Part shown: positions 37,955 to 49,789 of the stretch, in pieces
Layout: every line of letters begins with the position of its first letter
How positions within the stretch are numbered: the stretch's first letter is position 1
Assembly (NCBI GenBank): GCA_026874595.1
Contig: CM049306.1
Location: 85,092,142 to 85,156,141 of the forward strand
Reading direction: 5' to 3'
Source of the DNA: Sipunculus nudus
Taxonomy: Eukaryota; Annelida; Sipuncula; Golfingiida; Sipunculidae
Length of the DNA stretch: 64,000 bases
Notes under the pieces: model-generated
What the model was told of the DNA's origin: nothing
Seen by the model: only the letters and a program-made list of their open reading frames with translations
Databases searched by the model: none
Position numbers and translations under genes: made by a program

Positions 37955-38653
37955 CCCTGTCACATTAGCACTGCGTGCAACTTACGGGTGACAATTTTTG
38001 CTGCCCGCAGCTTCCTGCAGTTGGCACGGACCTGGCAGTATCTCACCTGGATCTTGTCTGGACTTGCCCGCACGTGTGCATGGAAGTCTGAATTGCCCGC
38101 AGCCAAGTTTTGAACAAGCTCAAAACTTAGTCCAGGTAAGCTGCGTGAGTTAACCCGCAAAAGTCCACGCAGAACACCAGCAGGAGGCCCGTGGCGGCCG
38201 CAAGTCACAGGCAGTCAACCCGCTTGAAGAAAGTACATGTTTGCATTTGACCTGTGGCAATTTCGTGCGGGCATGGAGCGAGGTATACAAGGAACATGAG
38301 GGCATGTTGAGGGCCAGTTACTGTCTTCCTCTTGATTATCAGAGGGCTAGTTGCGGGCAAGTTGCGGGCGTTCTACGACTACCTCTTCTGTATAAATAGT
38401 CCCGCTACTGGCATGCACAATTTTTGGGCCTTGCAGGCAACTCCTCTGTATGTGGCCCAGAGCTGGCACAAAGATAATTTGCTGTGCCCGTATGTGGCCC
38501 GGAGCTAACACGGACCTGTCTGTAAGCTCTCACGTGCCTGGCCTGCATGTCACATGCAGCACATGCAAGGTTCAGGCTGAAATTATCCTGCATGCAACAA
38601 AATTCATTCACGCTACAAGCCTGTGTGGCCCCCGCAGTGCTAATGTGACAGGG
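37955..38653. mobile_element. MITE with CCCTGTCACATTAGCACTGC termini
   Basis: A 20-bp perfect inverted repeat (one base longer by eye) bounds 699 bp of GC-rich DNA with many TTGCGGGC/GCCCGCA words. The open frames inside (up to 102 codons) follow from the low stop-codon content and show no domain. A target duplication is not evident. Confidence 0.8.
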
Positions 38654-38759
38654 CCTCTAACAAACTCAGTGGTTCATCACAGGTTAGCTCTCCCTGTCAG
38701 AACAGAGGCAGGCCCTAAAAGCAGTGAATTAATTACACTTGCCCTTGACTGGGATTAAG

Positions 38760-39410
38760 AACTTGCCCTGTTACAATTACGCTCCCGAGGCAGCGGAAAT
38801 CTTGCGCTTCTAAAGAAGCAACTGATTTTCACGCTGCCAGCTTTGACCGTTCATGATATATTTAGACACCAGATGGCGGTTTGTTGTCCACTGAAATAAA
38901 CGTGCGTACGATGTGACAAGTAGCCAATCAGATGCCAATAAACAAACACTCGACAGGCATCCTGGCTCCGCCCATTGCCGCGCTTCAAGCGCCGCTTGAT
39001 GAGTTTCCGGTCGAATTTAAATTGCTCCCTATGCATTCTCGCATCATCGACCGATTTGATTATGACATTATGACTGTGTTAGCGTAGCCATGTATCTGTT
39101 GTCTGCAGAACTGAAACCAGCCAGCGAGGTGTGCACGCAGCCTTTTTTGTTACGTTTCGTTTGAATTACAGCTCACCGGCCGAGCATCCTATGTGCCCAA
39201 GGCCCTAATCAAACCACGTCAGGGGCAATTCTCTCTGAGCCTGTGGCCTGTTCAGACGGTTACGCTGGGGGATGAGCTGTCACTCAAAAAGAAATGAATA
39301 TGATTGGCTCCGTGTATTCCTCGCTTGGCTTTGTCTTCCAGCACAAGGTCTCATCTGATTGGACAAAAATACAGTGCTCCCCTCTGGTGTTGCAATTCAG
39401 GATACGAGGT
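38760..39410. promoter_or_regulatory. CpG-rich, promoter-like island inside the intron
   Basis: Dozens of CpGs in about 650 bp, whereas the neighbouring intron is almost CpG-free. It holds CCAAT at 38924 and 38935, the reverse ATTGG at 39303 and 39358, a GC-box-like CTCCGCCC near 38966, and CAGATGGCGG at 38870-38879 (YY1-like; ACACCAGATGGC also fits all but one position of a CTCF core). This could be an alternative Kv4 promoter, the promoter of an overlapping gene, or a transposon-carried island. No first exon can be assigned with confidence. Confidence 0.5.
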
Positions 39411-42400
39411 CATAACAAACAGCGCCTTACGATATAGGAAGTAGCCCTATAGGTAAAGCGCTGTGTAAAGAGCGTATGTTACAATAAATGGTAAAAAATC
39501 CTTAAAAATAATGGTGACCCAAGATATCTCTGAAATTTGATCGATTTTTCCTCAGGTGTATAACCCTAACCCTCCACAGAATTTATAATCTGATAATAAA
39601 AATATGATACAAATATCCTGGTGAAGGTATATAATAACAGTATGTCAGTGTAACAGCTGGGCAGTCCACCAGTGTTGATGTTTGGGTAAATCACATGACA
39701 TCCCACTTAACTGTGTCACCCTAGCTATTAGTGTATAGACTTCAGTAAAAGATACACATCTGTCCATTAACCCATACAAATAATATTTAAAGGGCTGCTT
39801 TGCAACAACCAGCCTAGTATTTAGCAGTGTCAAAATGCACCTATTTCAAATAATGTTCATTGAAGATCTTGTTTATTGATATGTGCTGTTATGGATACAT
39901 GAATGGCTTTACTTAATACATCTGCTGACCGATGCAGAGTAGGAGAGTATATAGTTAAGGCATTCAATAGATTAAACCGTGGCTTACGGATGAAAGGCAG
40001 TTCATTACATGTGATTGCAGGAGCCATTACCCATTGCTCTGCAGCAAGTCATGAACTTCCTGTATTAGTTCAGTGTTTAGAATAAACATTAACTGAAATG
40101 TTTGATTTATATGAAGGTCACAAAATAATTCAATCAGCTCCAGAAAATATTTAAATTCTGACCAGAGAGTTAATGCTGATTAATAAATACTGTCATGAAG
40201 GATATATATATTTCTATGCCTACAAGCAGGAATATTTTGTTAGGGCACGTGTAGAGAAAACGATATATGTAAATTTCTGTGTGCAAAATGTATACATATA
40301 TATTAGGTTCCATAAAAGTTGGGGCTTAATATATAAGTTTATGATATATCCACCCACCTGTACTCATCAATATTTGAATTTCATGGGGAAGTATCTGTTA
40401 CTTTTTTGCCTCTTGGATGTTAGCAGAGGTATCATGTTTCAGTGTTGTTTCAGCTGTGATCATACAACTTGCTGAGCTAAATGCAGTTCCTACACCAGCC
40501 AGCCTCAGCTGGGCTGTATGAACCAGATATAAAACAGGTATTTATCACAGTACATTGTTTAACAATATCATTCAGTGGACATATTTCTCTTTGGTCAAAG
40601 GCAATGCTTTGTTATAGCAATACTTGTCACTCCACCAACTCAGTCATAATTGTGTGTTTATGAGGGCATTTTTACAAAGAGATGATATTAATATAAATAA
40701 CTTTAATAAAAACACAGGGTATGTAAGTCTTATTTTAAGCTACTACAGTAAAAGTTTTTTTTTTTACTGTGCTGCTGTTCCCATAGGAATATATATTGAA
40801 TCTGCAGCTTGATTAAATGGGAAATTTCAGAGACTCCTCTGAAGAAGGGATTATATTCTCTATGATATTGCGCATTCTGCTTGTGTGAAGGAACCAAAAA
40901 ATGTAATAAAGGTTTTATTATTCTTCTGTTCTTGTTTGAGCAGAAATATTTTGGTTAAGATAAGGCATGGAGGTCTGTTAAGACAACATTGGTTCCCCCC
41001 CCCCCCCCTTCTGTGGAACAGGGGACAACGATTTTGGTCTGCCTGTCCCCTGTATGTCTGTCCGAGCTAGCTCAATCTGTCTGTCAGTCTGTCAGGTTTT
41101 TGTTTCCAAGTGAAAACTTTCCAAAATATTATCCAATTTCATTCAAATTTAGGTTAGTGATTGCTGTCATGCATACCTTGGTAAGGATTGATTTTGGAGT
41201 GTCTGTCTGAAATCACCAGCTCCAAAACAAAACAAAACAAAAATTATGACATGTGGAGATATCTTCAGGGGACAGTAAAAACTAAACCACAGGCACTATG
41301 ACATGTGGAGACATCAAAACATATTCAGAAGGCAGGCATGCATGAAGATCACAGGAAGCTAAAATAACAAGAGGGGGAAGTGGAGGACAAATTTTTATCA
41401 AATTATAACATATGATACACAGAGAATGATTGTGTTGTAAGCAAGTACTGACAAGAGCTTCACAACTCATTTTACATTTTTGACTTAAATTAACCTTTCC
41501 TCAACCATGACCACATTTTAAGATATAGTGTGCTTGATGTAGCACAAATTTGGTTTTCCCGTCATTTATAAAGGAACTATAACAAGAGGTTAATTATTTA
41601 TAGAGGTTATTACATTATTTCCCCACTTGTCTTCAATTCACAATTGGTCATTAATGTGTAGACAAATAACATAATTTTCTCTTTTAATATTTGTAACAAC
41701 CTTCTTAAATGGAACTGACTTCCAAATTCCTAAAATAAATTGATCTACTATGACCAATCACCACCTGATTAAAGGTAAGACAGGCAAATTAAGAATTAAT
41801 ACCTATAAGTTTGAAATATTTAATGGAAGATTATGGTGTTCATGTGTGACATACTGTGTGTCTTGATGTAATTAAGAAAAATACATAAGGTTTAATGTTC
41901 AAGCATACACATGCCTACTTTGCTTAATCAAATAAAGGACAGTGAGTGGCTGAAATTCCTTCATTGTGGTCTATAAAATTTATGAACACATCATCCTTAC
42001 AATTCTCAAATGTTATTCTTTTCTTCAATCCTGGTTATGATTTACATATTATTCTAATAATTGTTGATTCTTTAAAGTGACAAATCATTTGCATTGTTCC
42101 AAATATTCATCATTTCTGTTGTTAATGGAAAACATTGACTACAAATGATAGTCCATGGAAAAGGTTCTTTTGATAAATTTATTGGTGTATTCTGTTTATT
42201 TTGCAATATACAGTAGTTTACTCTTCCATAATTTTTCATGATTAAGTATGTAAATTTGAGTAACTGTTATTTTGTCTGGTTAATTAAGACTCTGGATAAT
42301 TAATTACCTGAGTTCAGTGTTTCCATCTGGACCTGACAAAACCACTTGCCCTAGCTTTGCCAAACCTTTCACTTTTAGCATTTCAGACAGGGTCAAAGTT

Positions 42401-42806
42401 GGGATGCCTGGTTGTACTTGACATTATTTTGATTGGTTCCTCAGGAAACAGCTTGTTGCAAATGTTTGGACATGAAAAGACTGTTTCCCTGGTTCAAAAA
42501 GGTCATGGGGTTCTGCAGACATCCAGGTCAAAGGAGTTGTTTTTGGAATGTAATAGAATTTCCAAGGGTTACAGGAGAGGCTGGCCCGGGAGAGGTTTGT
42601 TACCTTCTGGTTCACCAGTTCTTTTGTAGTGTACAAATACTTTTGTTTTATGTCTACCTTTGAAGAAGAAGGAAATGGATATGGTAGAGATCAAGACATC
42701 AAATGGTGCAGATCAGGTGTTACCCTAAAGGTGCTGTGGCCATCAGTGTTATGTGAAGCAACAAGTTTAATCGAAATAGGACAATGGATCAGAACAAAAA
42801 TAGCTG
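39411..42806. other. Intron stretch without recognised genes
   Basis: Contains a 14-C run at 40995-41008 next to a CTGTCTGTC-rich patch (41035-41100), probably a fragment of a repeat family, and an (AAAAC)n at about 41225. No supported gene. Confidence 0.5.
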
Positions 42807-42857
42807 CCCTTAGCAAAAAACGAGCTTGCCGCGCACTGTTGCTGCAAACTTGCTGCA

Positions 42858-43465
42858 GCTTTGCAGCAACCTTGCAGCAAGGTCACAATTTGCCATGCAA
42901 ATTAGTTTGCGGCAACCTTGCTGCAGGCTTGCTGCAACCAATGTTCCCGCAGCCCTTTTCCTGCAGCCATCTCGCACACTTTCCCGCAGCCTTCTCGCAC
43001 ACTTCCTGCAGCCTTGCACACTTCCTGCAGCTTCTCGCACACTTTCCCGCAGCCTTCTCGCACACTTTCCCGCAGCCTTCTTGCACACTTTCCCGCAGCC
43101 TTTTCGCACACTTCCTGCAGCCTTGCACACTTTCTGCAGCTTCTCGCACACTTTCCCGCAGCTTTGCAGCAACCTTGCAGCAAGGTCACAATTTGCCATT
43201 AGTTTGCGGCAACCTTGCTGCAGGCTTGCTGCAACCAATGTTCCCGCAGCCCTTTTCCTGCAGCCTTCTCGCACACTTTTCCGCAGCCTTCTCGCACACT
43301 TCCCGCAGCCTCGCACACTTTCCTGCAGCCTTCTCGCACACTTTCCCGCAGCCTTCTTGCACACTTTCCCGCAGCCTTCTCACTCACTTCCTGCAGCCTT
43401 GCACACTTTCTGCAGCTTCTCGCACACTTTCCTGCAGCCTTCCCGCACACTTTCCCGCAGCAGGG
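42858..43465. repeat. GC-rich minisatellite, CGCACACTTTCCCGCAGCCTT units in a 300-bp higher-order repeat
   Basis: Units of about 22-24 bp (CGCACACTTTCCCGCAGCCTT and variants) are repeated many times. A longer block starting TTGCAGCAACCTTGCAGCAAGG occurs at about 42863 and again at about 43164, giving a higher-order period near 300 bp x 2. Confidence 0.9.
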
Positions 43466-44576
43466 GCCAATTAGATAGCAGCCATGATTTGTATAAACAA
43501 TAGCACGTGGGCTCAGTTATTGTGTACAAGCAGACATGCCATGTCATAGTCAGTGACTGTCTCTGCTCCAAATATAAATGCAGGTACTCAACAGAACAAG
43601 CTCTCATGAAACTCCATTTAATTTGCACATACAATTAAACCTTAATCCATAATGGCTTTTAAATATAAACCAAACTTAATCAAGCTTTGTTAGAAATCAC
43701 ACCTTGATGAATATGAATCAGAGTACACACTACACAGTCACACGAATTCTGCATGAAGTTGTGTAGCTACATAGCTGAATAAAAGTTCTGGGTGAGTATA
43801 TTGTCAGGCCAAGGACTGGAAACATGAACCACAAAGTGACATTGGGTTACTTCAATATTGTAAGGAATTTCCTGTTTACTTAGGGTGACATCTATAGACA
43901 TAAGTCAAACAGAATTTAGCAAATCAACTTTAAATGAAGCTTAGCCTGAGAATTTTAAAGTTTGTGTGAAGATGAAAACAAAACCTTATTTAAAGTTACT
44001 GTTTCATATTCAAATCAATAAAACTCAAAATGCATTGGAGTTCAATAAATGCATGATATACACATTAACCACAGAATTGTTTTCATGCTGCCTTTGATAT
44101 ATCTGCCTTCCAGCTTGAAAACATCTTTCAATCCCACCATTAATCTTAGACTTAGTTTTTACTTTTCCACAAAATAAAATTTAATACTACACTTTCTGTG
44201 TATAAAATTACTTGAGGAAAAATCAATCTTATCAGTGCTGGGCAGCCCTTTATCAATGCTTGCTGCGGCATCCCTTAGGGTACAAATATGTAGTTCAAAC
44301 TTACTGGTGGTAGTAACATAACACCCTCTCTTTGTTCCTCCCATCAACTAATTGTATGTTCTAATTAATCCAATGAGTCCTCTGAACATGCTGGATCTGT
44401 TGAATGTTACTCTTACTTGAGCTATTTGGCACAGATCTTCATATTTTTAGAAGAGCTAACAAAGCACTGTCTTTTACTAATTTTGCAAAAATGGCTGCCT
44501 TTCCCTCCAAAATCAGTTTAGCCAATCACAGCAGGGTAAGACAGGAAATAGTAGAGCAAATAAAACTGTAAAAGAC

Positions 44577-44780
44577 TGCGGCTAGCCGCAACCCTTCCGC
44601 AGCCTTCCTGCGCACAGCATCCAGTTAACTCTATGAGACTGCGGCTAGCCGCAATCCTCCCGCAGCCTTCCTGCGCACAGCATCCAGTTAACTCTATGAG
44701 GCTGCGGCTAGCCGCAACCCTCCCGCAGCCTTCCTGCACACAGTATTAAAATACTCTATAGGACTGCGGCTAGCCGCAAC
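44577..44780. repeat. 63-bp tandem repeat with TGCGGCTAGCCGCA palindrome
   Basis: Four copies, with the perfect 14-bp palindrome at 44577, 44640, 44703 and 44765. Each is followed by CCGCAGCCTTCCTGC and, in the first three, by a short spacer; a partial copy lies near 44858. The palindromes could form hairpins. Confidence 0.9.
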
Positions 44781-44967
44781 CCTCCCACAACCTTCCAGCA
44801 CACAATTCAGATTTGCTGCACACTTTCCTGCAGCCTTTGCCAGGCAGCGGGAAGCATGCAACTAGCCGCAGCCTTCCTGCACACTCTTCTTGCAGCCTAT
44901 TTTGGTTTCTGCTGCTTTGCAGCACGGTTGCAGCAAAGCAGCGGCAAACTTTTCATTTTGCTAAGGG

Positions 44968-45972
44968 TGAACTATCCTATCGCTTAATTACCTCTGTCTG
45001 TTTAATTATGCTCTTATTTATTTATTGAAATATTTATTATAAATCTGATAGATTTCAATTTTTTAATAAAAAGTTTGTATTTGTATAAACTCATGAATAT
45101 TTTAGGAATATTCATTGGCAACAACAGTATAATTTTAATTAGATGTTACAAAAGGGATCCAAATTAAAATGCTGTTAAATTTATTATTGTTATCATTTTA
45201 ATCACAGGTATTTAAAGTACCAATGATATATATATATATATTGGGTAAATATTACATAAGGCAGATGGTTTTACTTCATCTTAGACCAGATTTTTCCTTA
45301 AAGTGTCAAGGAATGGTCAGTAATTTTTGTCTCTCAGTTGGACCTTTACAGCCTGAATGCTGCATCTAGCTGCAGGAGGAAGCAGAAACAATATGCTAAT
45401 AAGATATCCTCCTTCAGCTGTATTGATTTCCCTAACACTGGATTTTGATAGAGTATCAAGACACATTTGTATAGGTCATAGCAAACACGCCAAGCATGTG
45501 ACAAGAACTTCCTATTTGTTTTCTCTGTGTTCTCACTTGCTTGAAATTTTTTTTTGCAGAAGCTTAAACATGTGTTTAATAGTTTTAACAAGGGTTAATT
45601 GTCATTAAATATACTTAAACATAGGTAATCTTTTTACCATGGCTGAGTAGGTGATATCTTTGCCATGTATGGTATAAAACATGGTTGATGTTCGAACATC
45701 AGCTAATGTAAAACTAATTTGTGACACTGGTTTTCCTGTTATGTTTAATTAGTGGAAATACAAAAAAGAATATTAAAGGACAAGATGATTTAATGTAGCA
45801 GAGTCAAGTGATACAGAAGACCCAATTGAATTAAAGTAAAACTCTTTTTCCAGGCAATACTTGCACAGTTTTAACAGGTTTAGGAATATAAATATCAATT
45901 TAATAAAAAAATTGATTTTGTGGAAATCTGTTCAATTCCCAGGGTTAATGTGGTAACAAAGATGGTAGGTTA
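44968..45972. other. Intron stretch without recognised genes
   Basis: AT-rich, with a short (TA)7 at about 45226-45241. Nothing else is supported. Confidence 0.5.
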
Positions 45973-46177
45973 AGCCAAAAAAAAATAAAAGGTATGGTTC
46001 TCAGGCACCACCCGCATCAAATTTAACCCCCGTATCAAAAATTTTAATTTTTATTTTCATCTTTCAAGAAGATAAAATAATACAATTTTGATCAGATTTC
46101 ATTTGTTATGTATTGCTTTACTTGTTCAGCCAATAAAAATATGTTATTTTCATGCTTTTCCCTGATCATATGACTTT
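45973..46177. mobile_element. MITE, GGTATGGTTCTCAGGC family, truncated copy
   Basis: Matches the right arm and centre of the copy at 30436-30774 in opposite orientation (AAAGGTATGGTTCTCAGGCACC, later TTTTCATGCTTTTCCCT). The match stops abruptly near 46177, where the element starting GCTCAGCTGAC begins, suggesting that element truncated it. Confidence 0.75.
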
Positions 46178-46179
46178 TT

Positions 46180-47036
46180 AGCTCAGCTGACTACAAGTCA
46201 TCTGAGCTATAGTCGTGGTCCATTGTCCGTCTGTCTGTCCGTCCGTCCGTAGATGTGGCACGTTTTGAAACCGTATGACCTAGGAATCCAAAATTCAGCA
46301 TAATGTTAGATGCCCCCAAGATCTCCTACCAAGCCGAAAACTGGGTCTTTGTGACTTCGTTCCTTTGAGAAATTAAGGAAAAACCTCAATTTTTTTATTA
46401 AAATCCTATTTTCACACTTCAGGACTGCCTAATATCAAAACCACTCATCTGTTTTTCCTCATATTTACCATAAATATTCCTTTATATAGTTCCTATGTAC
46501 ATGCAAGAAATTAAGTCTGTAAAGTATAAATTCTTGAAGTTATGGGCACAAACATAATGGACTTTGTAAAAAATCAGGAAAAATAATAACTCCCTTAACA
46601 TGAAAAATTTTGAAACTAGAGTCTATTTTCTCAAGTATATAACTATGTTTAATTAAGATTCAATTGTTTACCGAAAATTAGATCTGAATTTTGTCAATTT
46701 TTTAAGCTATTAGCATAAAAAAAAAATCAGTACCTTAAATTTTGCCCAACTTTGACCATGGCACGTTTTTTTCCTGTAAGCACCATTGATTTAATTTTCA
46801 CAGCATGTAAACATAAATATTTAGTTTGTCTAAATCTGAAATTTGAAAATAAAAGCTTGAAAATTAAGCTAGTTATTGATTTTTTTTCTGTAGTCACTTG
46901 CTTTGATTACAGATGCAGGGTCCCACTCCAGGTCACTGGAAGTCAGCTATGCCAGGGTTTCTGATTTGTTACAGTCACTGGGGGAGATCCCCTGCTGTGA
47001 CAGGTGTACAGTTATTCTCATATCACCACCCCAATC

Positions 47037-47083
<47 letters not shown>

Positions 47084-48062
47084 GCAAACCCAACTCACCC
47101 AGTGTTATGCACTAATTGTTATTGTTTTCACTGTATCTCCTTAATTGTAATGCTGTTTCCACTCCGATATGCAAAAACTTTCCTTGAAAAAAGAATTCAA
47201 GGTGTAATCAAGAAGATGCAATGTTGTGTAATGTAGCATTTTTAAAGAAATCAATTTTCTTTTAAATGATTTTAACAAATATAATTGAACCCATCAGTAT
47301 GCTTAAATTATTATAAAATATGAAGCACATTATGGATAAATAAAGACACAATTAAAAATTGTGAAATCTAAATCAAGTATTATTTTTAGATAATTATTGT
47401 TTTGCAGATTTAAAAGATATATTTTTGTGGTAAAAAATAAATAAACATTTGTATGCATGATGTGGTGTTATCTGACAAGATTGAGATTTATGATGATGCA
47501 ATTGAGAATTATGAATCAACTTTTATATTCAGATATATATGTTAAATTGGAAATGTATAGAAATATAAACTTAAATTAGAAAATAATTGATGTGATAAAA
47601 AAATCAGGATTTAATACAAACATTTGTTCATTATTTTCCTGCCTCAGCAGAATTTGAGATCAGGCTTTGTTTGCCCTGTTTTATGTTGTTTATTAGCTCT
47701 ATTTCAACTGTATACATTTCATAAAAAAATACATATATATTTAATAATATATATTATACAAAAAAATAGATTCAATTAAACAAATGTGTAAACTACTGAA
47801 ATGTCAACAGTTAATCGAAAAACCAACTAATGATCATGGTAATAGTACAGATCATTTGTTCACAAACTGCTCACATGCTTTAGTTTCAACATTAGGAAAC
47901 ACATGGTCAGGTCACAAAATATTTTTTGCAACAATTTCTTGCTCATCAATACAAACCAATCATATAAACCAACCATGGCCTTTATTACCTCTTCCTCTTA
48001 CACTTTATCTCCATTTGATATTATTTTAGATTTTTACCTTCAAGGTTAACGTCAGCTGAGCA
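46180..48062. mobile_element. 1.9-kb element with GCTCAGCTGAC termini
   Basis: GCTCAGCTGAC at 46181-46191 and GTCAGCTGAGC at 48051-48061 are inverted repeats. The left end also folds on itself (AGCTCAG..CTGAGCT) and is followed by a CCGTCTGTCTGTCCGTCC stretch typical of repeat families in this intron. The interior is AT-rich and non-coding and includes a 43-C homopolymer. The exact right border may lie slightly further out, near 48082. Confidence 0.55.
47039..47081. repeat. Poly-C tract (43 C)
   Basis: The longest homopolymer in the window, within the 46.2-48.1 kb element. The proline-rich frames crossing it are artefacts of the run. Confidence 0.95.
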
Positions 48063-48995
48063 CAGTGACCCATAGGTCCCTTGTTTTATTTAAACATACA
48101 AAAAAAGATAAAAAATAGTTCTTAATTATTCCAAGTGTTGTGCATGTTAACCCAGATTCCAGAAGGCATAAACAAATTACATATATCACTCCTGTTATAT
48201 ATAGTTACTTTCACCCTCATTCAATACACAGTGCCGACAACAGGTCATTGACCTAAGTCCTGTCCTTTTTAGAAAAAAAAAAAAAAAAATGGTAGCATTG
48301 AAACCAGAGCAGTTATTAAGGCAATGTAAACAACATACACAGCCTTTTTTTTAAAGATAAAAATGTATTGAGCAGCATAATGGAATAAGGATTGAGTCAT
48401 ATCAGGATGTTTGGGGAATGTTAGGCCTTGTTTTCTTGATTAACAAACTGTGTTGCTTTAGTTGAGAAGCATCGTGTGGACATGATCCAGTGGCATCCCG
48501 TGGGACAGCCTGGTTACGTACATGACAGCTAGTGTTGGGTCTTTTTGCAGACAGTGTCATTCTATTTGCTTAAAAAATAGATCTTCCTTCTCTGGCATCC
48601 CAAAGGACAACACAGTGTGTGTTTGGAAAATAGACTAACACTTGAGTTTCCACACTTGGATATTTCCATGATGAACAAGAAATGACTGACCATGGATCGA
48701 TGTCCCAATGGTAACCTGTGTATAAACTTCAGTCACATGTCTCCAAATCATCAAAAACAAAATCTTGTCTGGAAAAAGAATGTCCAACGGGTCTTTGAAG
48801 TCATGATTGAAAATAAGAATATGGCAGGCTTACAGTTTCTATAGAACTCTATATACCTCCTTTAGGAATTTATGTATAAACATAGAAGAAAAACCTTTTT
48901 TTTTTAAGAAAAATTTATATCATTTTTTCATTATTTGTATATTTTGTTATTTCAACTTTTATCAGTAGAAGGTAACGGAAGACATTATATTAATC

Positions 48996-49213
48996 TGAAT
49001 ATGCATAGACCCTTTATCAGTCAGATTTGATTATTTTGACCATGCATGGAGCATTTTATTAGTCAGATTTAATTATTTGACCAGGTATAGAGCATTTTAT
49101 CAGTCAGATTGGATTATTTTGACCATGCATAGGGCATTTTATCAGTCAGATTTAATTATTTGACCAGGTATAGAGCATTTTTTCAGTCAGATTGGATTAT
49201 TTTGACCATGCAA
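48996..49213. repeat. Minisatellite, 41/42-bp units in an 83-bp alternating pattern
   Basis: AGTCAGAT recurs at 49019, 49061, 49102, 49144 and 49185. Units alternate between a type with GGATTATTTTGACCATGCAT and a type with TTAATTATTTGACCAGGTAT, so the true period is a dimer of 83 bp. Non-coding. Confidence 0.9.
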
Positions 49214-49789
49214 ATAGTATTTTGTTTTTGGGTGGTTCATTTGTTAATGAATCAACACAGTGTATCATAATATTATTGTCTTAGTCTAGTGACATATAGC
49301 AGCTGTTCTTTGTCTTCTATGGCATGTCAGCTGACAGGTGTTATATATGGACATTAGCGGCCAAAGTTCAATTGCCAAATCAATATTGACTAGGAATGTG
49401 GAGGTTTTATGGTCATATGGCATTAACACTGTACCTTATGTATCCTGCCAGTAAATAGGACATATTTACCTTGTAAATCCCGTTGCTGCTAAATGTTGTT
49501 GTACGAACTCCTGAAATAAATTCATTTACATTGAACTCTGAGTGAAGACCATAGGCATGATGTAATAAAATATTCAGAAAAGAACATTTATGCATAAGAC
49601 CTTAGTCCATAACCAGACTTTCATAATTTGCCAGCTAAATTTAAGTTATTAAATTATAAAACTATTATATTTTTAATTTGGATAATTAAAAAATCCTGAG
49701 ATTCTAAGGAACTCTTTGATATAGACTTTCTATCATAAATCTTGGATACAACTCTGTCGATTGCTTGTGACTGGATGATTTTTAGTAAA

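Larger units (their letters stand above)
42807..44967. mobile_element. 2.2-kb element with CCCTTAGCAAAA termini, built from GCAGCC minisatellites
   Basis: CCCTTAGCAAAA at the left and its reverse complement at 44956-44967 frame the region, and both are followed inward by GCTTGCCGC/GTTTGCCGC. Within lie two unlike minisatellites (42950-43465 and 44577-44780) separated by about 1.07 kb of ordinary AT-rich DNA. Long frames in several phases (to 281 codons) result from the repeats lacking stops. No transposase; superfamily not identified. Confidence 0.7.

Noticed and set aside
39560-39575. Telomere-like TAACCCTAACCCT
   Set aside because: Only two units, with no array; not evidence of a telomere or interstitial telomeric block.
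42629-43503. Long overlapping ORFs (to 281 codons) on both strands
   Set aside because: They arise from a GC-rich minisatellite whose unit lacks stop codons in several frames; all frames are equally open and repetitive.
46903-47236. Proline- or glycine-rich ORFs
   Set aside because: They exist only because of the 43-C run.
48996-49213. CRISPR-like spaced repeats
   Set aside because: Units are contiguous diverged minisatellite monomers without unique spacers, in an animal genome.
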